NCBI GenBank assembly: GCA_016710365.1
Contig: JADJVW010000030.1
Location: forward strand, 28,298 to 92,297
DNA from: Candidatus Caldilinea saccharophila
Lineage (GTDB): Bacteria; Chloroflexota; Anaerolineae; Caldilineales; Caldilineaceae
Reading direction: 5' to 3'
Length of the DNA stretch: 64,000 nucleotides
This document shows, one piece after another, positions 33,178 to 42,945 of the stretch. The notes beneath the pieces are model-generated. The model made no database searches and had not been told where the DNA came from. It saw only the letters and a list, made by a program, of their open reading frames with translations. A program made the translations under genes and the position numbers. Within the stretch, counting starts at the first letter, position 1; each line of letters starts with the position of its first letter.

Positions 33178-34158
33178 ATGGACTTTCGAACACTCTGCCT
33201 ATCTACCTCGCTGCTGCTGATTGTGATTGGCTTGACCGGCCTTGCCATTCACACATTCTGGCTCAAGGTGATGATCGTCAAGCAGGAAAAGCGCCTGGTC
33301 ATCTATCGGCTCGGCATTTTTCGCAAAGTGGCAGGCCCTGGAATTGTTCTGCTCAACCGCCACCTCGACACCATCGAACGCGAGATCAACGTGCGGAGCG
33401 AGCAGAAAACCTATGCGGTTGGCACTTATTTTATGCATGGCATTCCGTTCGGCTATGTGCTCACGTTCTGGCGTCGCGTCGATCTCAAAGAAACTGCCGG
33501 CGCCGATCGCGATCTGCTGGCGCGCATTGCGCAGTATACCGACGACGAGCGCGAGGAGCAGATTCATGAGAAGCTGCATGAAGCTTTTCTCAAATTTGTG
33601 CCGATCATTGAAAAAGCGCATGAAATCAAATTGCCCAAGAAACCATCGTCCTTTGATAATTTGCTGCCGATCCTGCCGGGCATCCCTGCGTGCGACCAGC
33701 TTTTCAGCCTGGTGCTGACGCAGCTACAGCAGACGCTGCCGACCATCGGCGTCTTTCCCGATATGAAGCAATCCACTGTGCTTGCCATCAAGAGCATCAA
33801 TGTTCCATCGGAGATGATGCGCGGCTTCAGTCAAGGGCGCAGCTTGGCGCTGATACGGGAACAATTCCCTGAATTGTCGAAAGATTTTCTTCTGCACGCT
33901 TTCTCGATGATCAACGGGCTTGATCCACACATGACGCGCCTCTATTTGGAAGGAAGCGGAGCGGCCGGCGTCGCCACGGTGCGCCTCGATGAGGAGGGAG
34001 AGGTCAAGGATGTGAAGATTGTCCCTGGCGGGCCGCCAGCGCAGGCGGCGGCCCCGGCCCAACCTCAGCGCGCCCAGCCAGCCCTGTCCGACGACGACCT
34101 GACCGGCGCTGATTGGCAGGTGCTCAAGCCCACGCCGCGTGGGTCAGGTCGCCCTTAA
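33178..34158 (+). CDS. SPFH/band-7 membrane protein
   Basis: 326 residues. The N-terminal segment SLLLIVIGLTGLAIHTFWLK is a membrane anchor. A band-7/SPFH domain follows (QEKRLVIYRLGIFRKVAGPG, then VLLNRHLDTIEREINVRSEQ), here with an unusual middle (TYFMHGIPFGYVLTFWRRVD). The C-terminal third contains a coil and ends in a Pro/Ala/Gln-rich tail. Prohibitin-like proteins assemble membrane microdomains and scaffold kinases and proteases. As the last gene of the operon, three bases after the ATPase, it may anchor the whole complex at the membrane. Confidence 0.85.
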   Translation: MDFRTLCLSTSLLLIVIGLTGLAIHTFWLKVMIVKQEKRLVIYRLGIFRKVAGPGIVLLNRHLDTIEREINVRSEQKTYAVGTYFMHGIPFGYVLTFWRRVDLKETAGADRDLLARIAQYTDDEREEQIHEKLHEAFLKFVPIIEKAHEIKLPKKPSSFDNLLPILPGIPACDQLFSLVLTQLQQTLPTIGVFPDMKQSTVLAIKSINVPSEMMRGFSQGRSLALIREQFPELSKDFLLHAFSMINGLDPHMTRLYLEGSGAAGVATVRLDEEGEVKDVKIVPGGPPAQAAAPAQPQRAQPALSDDDLTGADWQVLKPTPRGSGRP

Positions 34159-34164
34159 CTAAAA

Positions 34165-34320
34165 AACTGCAAAACTGCACACAAAGCCGCAAAGCCACAA
34201 AGTTGAAAGTGGCTCCCTTTGTGCTCTTGGTGACTTTGTGTGCAGTTTTGTGAAGTGCTGAAATTGCTTTTCTCTGCGAGCCTCTGCATCTCTGCGACTC
34301 TGCGTCAACGCTATTTTGAG
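34165..34320. repeat. Dispersed CACAAAG repeat plus CTCTGCG repeat
   Basis: AAACTGCACACAAAGCCGCA to TTTGTGTGCAGTTTTGTGAA forms an imperfect inverted repeat. TTTCTCTGCGAGCCTCTGCA and CTCTGCGTCAACGC follow. This is the same family as 4937-5112 but with the two parts in the other order. It closes the signalling operon and may serve as its terminator. Confidence 0.75.
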
Positions 34321-34364
34321 GGTAGTCGCATTTGACGTTTATCTATCATCGTTGAGGAGTCTTT

Positions 34365-34673
34365 ATGCTGATCGTCCATGTCGATGTTCATGTTAAGCCG
34401 GAATTTCTTGAAGCGTTCAAGGCGGCGACGCTTGAAAACGCACGCAACAGCGTGCAGGAGCCGGGCATCGCCCGCTTCGATGTGATCCAGGATCAAGCCG
34501 ACCCGGCGCATTTTGTCCTCGTCGAGGTCTACCGCACCGTGGAAGACACCGTGCACCACAAGGAGACCGCGCACTACGCAACGTGGCGCGACGCGGTGGC
34601 CGAGATGATGGCTGTCCCGCGCACGAGCGTCAAGTACGCAAATCTGTTCCCGGCTGAGGCGGGGTGGGGCTGA
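34365..34673 (+). CDS. Antibiotic biosynthesis monooxygenase (ABM) domain protein
   Basis: 102 residues. HVDVHVKPEFLEAFKAATLE, EPGIARFDVIQDQADPAHFV and AHYATWRDAVAEMMAVPRTS fit the dimeric ferredoxin-like ABM fold of small cofactor-free quinol monooxygenases and LsrG-like AI-2 isomerases. The exact substrate cannot be told. The start at 34365 follows TGAGGAGTCTTT. Its end overlaps the convergent MFS gene by 44 bp. Confidence 0.85.
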   Translation: MLIVHVDVHVKPEFLEAFKAATLENARNSVQEPGIARFDVIQDQADPAHFVLVEVYRTVEDTVHHKETAHYATWRDAVAEMMAVPRTSVKYANLFPAEAGWG

Positions 34674-35910
34674 GCACCGGCGTGCGCCGCGTCACCAGCA
34701 GCGCCACCCCCGCGGCCACGGCATAGATGGCCGCCGCGCCCACAAACACGCCGCGGTAGCCGATCCACGCGGCCAGCGCGGCCGCGATCATCGGCGCTAC
34801 GACGCGCGCCGACGCCTGCACGCTGTTGTCGAGGCCATAGGTTGCGCCCTGGTTGCCGGCCGGCGCGTAGAGGTTCATCAGCGCCGACACCGAAGGCACC
34901 AGCCCGCCGACCGCGATGCCGCTCAAGGCTTGCCATATAGCCAACTGCCAGCCGGAGGTCACGAATGCCTGTGGAACAAAAAGCAGCGCCGCCAGCATAG
35001 CCGACCCCAGCAAGATGCGCTCATGGCCGATGCGGTCGCCGAGACGTCCCAGGTAGATGGCGCTTACCGCACTCGTCACGGCCGATGCACCAATGATGAC
35101 GCCGGTCATGGCCACCGAGCCGGCTTCGTGTCCTTGATTTAGCGCCAGCACAAAGAGCGCCAGGATCGGCACGATGACGGTGGCGCCCAGGCTGCGCAAA
35201 AAGGCCAGCCCGTAGAGACCGCGCATTCCTTGGGCGGTGAATATCCTGCGATAGCCCGCCCAGAAGCCGGGCCGTTCCGAAGCCTGGACGGGGTGAAAGT
35301 CCTCCTCCACCCACAACACTACGCCGATGCCGGCCACCCCTAACAGCGCCCCGGTGATCCAGAAACTCTCGCGAAAGCCGAAGATTTCGCCGATCACGCC
35401 GCCGACCAACGGGCCGCCCGCCACGCCAACCCAGCGCGCCATGTTGATGACGCCGAGCGCAAAGCCGCTGTGTTCTTTGGGAGTTTGCGCGGCCACCAGC
35501 GCGTTGTTGGCCGCAATCACCCCGGTCGTCGCGCCTTGCAGCGCACGCAGGATCACCAGTTGCTCGGCGTTCTGCACAAAGCCCATCGCCGCCACGATCA
35601 CGGCGCCGCCGAGCGTGGCGCGCTCCAGCATCAGCTTGCGCCCGCTGCGGTCCGCCACCGCGCCCCAGATCGGCGAGGCGATCACCATCGTGAAAGCCTG
35701 CGCCGAAAAGGCAAGCCCAGCCCAGAAGGCCAGGCTGCCGCCTGTGCTGACGCCCAGGTCGCGCACATAGAGCGGCAAAAAGGGGAAGATCAGCCCAAAT
35801 CCAAGCGTCGAAATGACCTGCACGCCGGAAAGGACAGCCAGATTGCGCCGCCAACTGATTTCACTCGGATTTTGTCGCTTTCCGGCCAGGGAAAAGCTCC
35901 GCCGTCGCAT
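34630..35910 (-). CDS. MFS transporter (multidrug-type)
   Basis: 426 residues, 12 predicted helices. The motif between helices 2 and 3 is PIWGAVADRSGRKLMLERAT, close to the MFS signature GxxxDRxGRR, and it is echoed by GRLGDRIGHERIL in the second half. Such proteins export drugs or small metabolites. The ends carry a basic N-terminus (RRRSFSLAGKRQNP) and a Pro-rich tail. It converges on the ABM gene. Confidence 0.9.
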   Translation of the reverse strand: MRRRSFSLAGKRQNPSEISWRRNLAVLSGVQVISTLGFGLIFPFLPLYVRDLGVSTGGSLAFWAGLAFSAQAFTMVIASPIWGAVADRSGRKLMLERATLGGAVIVAAMGFVQNAEQLVILRALQGATTGVIAANNALVAAQTPKEHSGFALGVINMARWVGVAGGPLVGGVIGEIFGFRESFWITGALLGVAGIGVVLWVEEDFHPVQASERPGFWAGYRRIFTAQGMRGLYGLAFLRSLGATVIVPILALFVLALNQGHEAGSVAMTGVIIGASAVTSAVSAIYLGRLGDRIGHERILLGSAMLAALLFVPQAFVTSGWQLAIWQALSGIAVGGLVPSVSALMNLYAPAGNQGATYGLDNSVQASARVVAPMIAAALAAWIGYRGVFVGAAAIYAVAAGVALLVTRRTPVLSPTPPQPGTDLRT

Positions 35911-35943
35911 CGCTGCCTCAGGAAAACGCTTGCTTAGAAGCTG

Positions 35944-37008
35944 TTATGAATTGCTGAGAACCTGGGCCGCCAGCACCGCAAGCAGGCCGAGCGTCGAGTT
36001 GTAAACGGCGTGTGCGATCATGGAGGTTGTTGTATTGTAGCGGATGCGCAGCCACCCTAACAGGAGACCCAGCAGAAAAACGACCAGCGTCGACAAGGTG
36101 ATGCCGTAGTTGCTGTGCACCAGCGCAAAGAGCAGGGCCGTAAACAGCAAGCCAAAGCGCGGCTGCATGGCGCCACGAAAGAGCGCTTCTTCACCGATGC
36201 CGGCCGCCAGCCCGATCGACAGAATGCCCCAGGGACTCTGGAAGAGCGGGCCGATCAGTTGCTCGGTCAGCGACTCGACATCGGCGTCGATGCCAATGCC
36301 GGCCGCGCTTGCCGCGGCCTCGATCAGCATGACGACTGGCACCATCACCAGCGCCGAGCCGACGGCAATCAACACCTGGCGCAGCGTGGGCCGGACAATG
36401 CCCAGGCGTTGCAGCGCCGCGCCCCAGGAGCGACGCGTCAACCAACCAATGCCGAGCAAGGCAATGAACACAAAGATCGCGGTCTGCACCCACAGAAAGC
36501 CGACAGTCACCGGCGGCTGACCCGTCTCCTCGGCGCGCGCCGCAAGCTGCGTCGAGAGCGTATCCAGACCGATGCCCAGGGTGAGCGCCAGATAAATCGG
36601 GATGAACATGGTCATTGACAAGCCGGCGGCGTGCAAAGGGTTGCCGGCCTCAAGCGTCGAGAAGCCGGCGATCCAGCGGCGGATCGGTTTGAGCAGCAGC
36701 AAGAGTCCGGCAAGAGAAGGCAATAGGATGCCCCATCCTAACCACGCCCAGGATTGAATGGGCATGGCGGCGTCAAGCTGCGCCTGCAGCTCCGGCTGCG
36801 CAGCCAGACCGAGCGGCGCCAACAAGGCAGTCGCGCCAAACAAGGCCAGGGCCGCATAGATCAGGATCAGCATCAGATAGGCCAACACGGCCAGCGGCAT
36901 GTATGCTTGTCCTTGCGCACGCAACTTTTGCGCCAGATTGGCCACGAAAAGGATGACGATTACCGGCAGGAACTGCAGGATAACCCCAAGAATCTCCACC
37001 ATGCGCAA
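35944..37008 (-). CDS. CPBP-family intramembrane metalloprotease
   Basis: 354 residues, about eight helices. The CPBP/Rce1 motifs are complete: GIGEEALFRGAMQPRFG (EExxxR), LLFALVHSNYG (FxxxH) and the late MIAHAVYNST (HxxxN). These enzymes cleave membrane-bound peptides or prenylated proteins. The N-terminal half has extra helices beyond the usual core. The start is MRMVEILGV at 37008; Met at 37002 is also possible. Confidence 0.9.
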   Translation of the reverse strand: MRMVEILGVILQFLPVIVILFVANLAQKLRAQGQAYMPLAVLAYLMLILIYAALALFGATALLAPLGLAAQPELQAQLDAAMPIQSWAWLGWGILLPSLAGLLLLLKPIRRWIAGFSTLEAGNPLHAAGLSMTMFIPIYLALTLGIGLDTLSTQLAARAEETGQPPVTVGFLWVQTAIFVFIALLGIGWLTRRSWGAALQRLGIVRPTLRQVLIAVGSALVMVPVVMLIEAAASAAGIGIDADVESLTEQLIGPLFQSPWGILSIGLAAGIGEEALFRGAMQPRFGLLFTALLFALVHSNYGITLSTLVVFLLGLLLGWLRIRYNTTTSMIAHAVYNSTLGLLAVLAAQVLSNS

Positions 37009-37129
37009 CGCCTTTCTGAACCGTAGTTGACCAATGATTCAAGTAGTCTACCGCCTTTGACAAGATACCCCCAAACTGATTTAAGAAAGCCTTTCGCAAC
37101 GCTGCTTTTTAGGAGCGCGCCAAATTTTG

Positions 37130-37522
37130 AGAACCCACCCTGTAACCGTAGGTCGGGCTATCAGCCCGACAGCGTTGCTCACGCCGTAGGTCGAGTATTG
37201 CGTCACTCCGTAGGTCGGGCTGATAGCCCGACAGTATTGCGTCAACGCTCCCGGTGACATCAACCAGCAGCAGGTCGGGCCGACGGGGCATGACGACGCG
37301 CTGCAAGATAATGGAGGCTACGTCGGGCTGATAGCCCGACCTACTAAGCGGGCTGCCAAATTTTGGGACGCACTCCGTAGGGCGGGCTATCAGCCCGACA
37401 GTATTGCGTCAACGCTCCCGGTGACATTAACCAGCAGCAGGTCGGGCCGATGGGCGACGACGCGCTGCAAGATAATGGAGGCTGCGTTGGGCTAGTAGCC
37501 CGACCTACGAAGCGGGTTGCCA
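37130..37522. repeat. Repeat cassette array with TCGGGCTGATAGCCCGA hairpins
   Basis: GTAGGTCGGGCTATCAGCCC-type hairpins occur about six times. Between them a block of roughly 75 bp (TCAACGCTCCCGGTGACATC through GACGCGCTGCAAGATAATGG) appears twice, near 37231 and 37407, about 176 bp apart. Each copy is bounded by hairpins and by GCCAAATTTTGGGACGC-like joints. The block has an open reading on the minus strand (QRVV, RRPDLLLVDVTGSV), as if derived from a coding gene. No complete gene is present between the CPBP protease and ppk. Confidence 0.8.
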
Positions 37523-37624
37523 AATGGGGGGGAGCGCATCTGATTTCCAATCCGTTGGACATGCTACATAAAGTAGGGTACACTGTGCGTCTGTTTTGAC
37601 TTTCCACTGGAAGGAGTGATGTCT

Positions 37625-40111
<2,487 letters not shown>

Positions 40112-40127
40112 GACCGGACTTTGGGGA

Positions 40128-40388
40128 TCACCCGCCTCCGCGCAGCGTCTTCCAGTGAAGGCTCTCAAACAGAGCGTCAAGGGTCGTCTGTTCCCCCAAA
40201 AAGACGACTGTGGCGCCGCCTACGCTCAGCGAGCCGATGTGGCGGCGCTCGGCCTTGCGCAGCTCGGCGCGCCAGCCGTCGCCTTCCATGGCATCCCCGT
40301 CAAGCTCATGGCCGCCGAGTTGCGCCAGGTAGTCCTTCATCAGCCACAGCGGAACGCCGTAGTAGTCGTGCTCGACGCGCACACTCAC
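40128..40388 (-). CDS. Small protein following MoaD-like gene (DUF1952-like?)
   Basis: 86 residues from GTG at 40388, overlapping the stop of the MoaD-like gene. It begins SVRVEHDYYGVPLWLMKDYL and ends FESLHWKTLRGGG. In Thermus-type MoaD-related proteins a DUF1952 alpha/beta plait follows the MoaD domain, and this ORF sits where that would be. I am not certain of the family. Its own C-terminus is Gly-Gly-Gly, which is notable next to a ubiquitin-like protein. Confidence 0.65.
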   Translation of the reverse strand: MSVRVEHDYYGVPLWLMKDYLAQLGGHELDGDAMEGDGWRAELRKAERRHIGSLSVGGATVVFLGEQTTLDALFESLHWKTLRGGG

Positions 40389-40669
40389 CGGGCCTGACCT
40401 CCACCGACCGGCGGAAAGACGCAGATGTCGGCATTCTCCGGGATCGGCATTTCCAGCCCGCCCAGATAGCGCACATCCCGCCCATTGAGGAAGATGTGAA
40501 TATTGGTGCGCAGCTCGCCTTGGGCGTTGAACAGTTCGCGCTCCAATGCTGGCCAGCGCACCAGCATCTCGTCGAGCATCTGGCGGAACGTGTCTCCCAC
40601 GCCAGTCGCCAATTTGGCTTCTTTCCCTCCGACGATCGGGCGCAGCGTAGCATAAACACGGACATTCAT
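40385..40669 (-). CDS. MoaD/ThiS-family beta-grasp protein
   Basis: 94 residues. MNVRVYATLRPIVGGKEAKL at the start and ENADICVFPPVGGGQAR at the end fit the MoaD/SAMP fold, and the middle IHIFLNGRDVRYLGGLEMPI is typical of the extended MoaD branch. The reactive Gly-Gly is not terminal: four residues (GQAR or so) follow, so it would need trimming or may not be a sulfur carrier. Otherwise it would supply sulfur for molybdopterin or tungsten cofactor, or modify proteins. No other cofactor gene is nearby. Confidence 0.82.
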   Translation of the reverse strand: MNVRVYATLRPIVGGKEAKLATGVGDTFRQMLDEMLVRWPALERELFNAQGELRTNIHIFLNGRDVRYLGGLEMPIPENADICVFPPVGGGQAR

Positions 40670-40774
40670 CGCGGTGCTTCTCCGTTAGAATTCACAGGGG
40701 GACGCAGGTTCACAAAAAAGATGCATCAGTCTATCACACTGGCTATGTGATGCGTAATCCGCAAAAAGTGATTG

Positions 40775-41050
40775 CACCGTAGGGGCCGACCACCGTGTCG
40801 GCCCGCTGCCTTGTTGGCGCGCGTGCTACGGGCGTAGGGACGGACGATCCACAGGACGACCGACCCTCGCGTCGGCCCTCTGCCTTGTTGGCACCTAACA
40901 ACACGGCGGGCGATCTCCTTGCTTCATCGGAAATCGCCCGCCGTTGCTCAAGATAGACTCAGAAGGGTTTGCCTGGGATGCACGCTGACAACATTACGCC
41001 ATCCTTGACTTCGCCGGCTCACTCCTTCCGAGCAGCCAGAGCAGCATACC
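40775..41050. repeat. Dispersed GTAGGGGCCGAC repeats and a terminator-like hairpin
   Basis: CGTAGGGGCCGACCACCGTG with TCGGCCCGCTGCCTTGTTGG, and a second related unit (GACCGACCCTCGCGTCGGCC), lie at 40780-40890. CGGCGGGCGAT (40904-40914) pairs with ATCGCCCGCCG (40933-40943). No gene is visible in this 400-bp spacer between the MoaD-like gene and the ABC exporter. Confidence 0.65.
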
Positions 41051-41134
41051 AGAAGCCCGCTATGCGTTCAAGTGGCAAATGTCGGAGCGCCGCGCAAGGT
41101 TGTAGAAATTGCTGTGCGTGAAGCCAATGTCCTG

Positions 41135-42945
41135 TTATCTCGCCTCCGCTTCTCCTTGCCACAGGCCGCGCATTTCCGCCGACGTGACCAGCAGGTCGTC
41201 GAGCTTGCCCTGGGCAGCGATGCGCCCGTCTCTGAGGACGATGATCTGATCGGCCAGACGCAGCACAGGGCGGCGATGCGACACAACCAGCAGGGTGTTC
41301 GCACGCGGGGCCGCGCCGGCGACGCGCGCCCAGAGCAGCCGCTCCGTCTCCACGTCGAGCGCCGAAGAGAGATCGTCACACACCAGCAGTTCCGGCGCAC
41401 GCACCAACATGCGCGCGGCCGCGGTGCGCTGCACCTGCCCGCCCGACAGCCGCACCCCGCGTGGGCCGACCACCGTCTCCAGCCCGTGCGCGAGCGTTGC
41501 GACATCCGGTGCGAGCACCGCGCGTTGCAGCGCACCGGCCAGGTCAACTTCACCTTCTGGCAGCCCCAACAGGATGTTCTCGCACAGCGTAGTGCTGAAC
41601 AACCGCGGCGTCTGCGGCGTGTACGCGCAGCGCGGCGGCTGAAACCACGTCGCGGCATCGTCGATAAGCTGTCCGTTCCAGCGGATCTCGCCGGCGTCGT
41701 GCGGCAACAGGCCGAGCAGCGCGCGCAGCAGGGTCGACTTGCCGCGCCGATCTGACCCGTGACTACGGTGAACGAGCCGCGCGGCAAGTGGAGCGTTACA
41801 TCGTGAACGCCGCGCCCGTTGGCCGCAAAAACCGTTGTCAGCCCACGGATTTCCAGCACCTCAAGCCGATCTCCCGCTACGCGGCGCGGCGCCGGCGATA
41901 ATGGCGCCGGCCCTGTTTGATAGACCGGATGATGCGCCGCCAACACCTGCGGCGGCTCGTCCGGGATCAGCGCGGTGAGCCGCTCGATAGCGACATCCTG
42001 CTGCCTCACGTCGCCGAGGAAGGCGCCCAGGTAGCCGGGCAGGTCGGTCGTGAACCAGAGGAAGTAGACGAAGAGGGCAAAGTCGCCCACGGTAAAGGCG
42101 CCTGCGCTCATCGACTGTCCCGCGAGGAGCAACATGGCGCCCACGCCAAAGGTCACCGCAGACTGCCAGATCGTGCTGAGCGACGCCTCCAACATGCCCA
42201 GCCGCACCGCGTCGTGGCGACGCTGCGCGCCAAGCTGGTCGAAATGCGCGATCACCGGCTCAGCCGCGTCGGCAAGCTTCACCGCCTGGACCGCGCCCAG
42301 GATCTCGTCCAGGAAACCCACCACTGCGTCGGCAGAGCGACCGGCGCGGTGGCTGTAGTGCAGAAAACGCCCCCACGCGGCGCGCCCTGCCACAAACGCC
42401 ACCACCAGCGGCAGGAACACAAACAGCGTGATCGGCAGGTTGATGCGCGCCATGATCGCCACGGCCACCACGAACGACAGCACATTGCCGGCGACATCGG
42501 GCAGCCAGAGCGGGAAGTCCGCGACCTCGGCGACGTCGTCGCGGTAGCGATTGATCGCTTCACCCGGCGCGACCGGCGGCGTCGCGGCGCCTGGCCGGCG
42601 TAGATGCGCGGCCAGCAGATTGCGTCGCAGCAGCGCGCCGACGCGATAGCGAAAAGTGCGCCCCATCCAGGTCTCGCCATAAGCGGCGACCATGCGCGCC
42701 AGCCCCACCGACAGATAAAGCGCGATCAGCGCCGGCACGCCCACTGCCGCGGGCGCCGCGCCGGTGATCGTGTCGAAGACGGCTTTTTCGATGAGGCCGG
42801 GCGCCACGCGCATGCTGAGGAAGAAGATCTGCAGGAGCAATTGCACCAGAAAAAGCCCCGGCGCATAGCGGATCAGCCGCCACACAAACCACCAGGTGTT
42901 CATGGCGTTTTGCTGATGCTGGGCAACGCGTAACTCGCCGTTCAT
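41135..42945 (-). CDS. ABC exporter subunit (membrane plus ATPase), one frameshift in Walker A
   Basis: About 603 residues. Residues 1-340 hold the six-helix exporter domain; the ATPase follows. Walker A is broken: VVTGQIG runs out of frame at about 41748, and adding one base gives GQIG-x-GKSTLLRALLGLLP. The signature is RGVRLSGGQVQRTAAARML, Walker B ELLVCDDLSSALDVE and the switch His VVSHRRPVL. The Asp-Asp in Walker B (CDDLSS), where a catalytic Glu is expected, suggests a degenerate site as in one half of heterodimeric exporters. The start at 42945 overlaps the stop of the partner gene (ATGA), so the two subunits are made together. Confidence 0.9.

Noticed and set aside
24629..34158. Known toxin-antitoxin, restriction or CBASS/retron system
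   Set aside because: No nuclease, cyclase, reverse transcriptase or toxin motif is visible in any of the six genes.
37081..37607. Small ORFs in the repeat array before ppk
   Set aside because: They consist of translated hairpin repeats and lack start signals; treated as repeat DNA.
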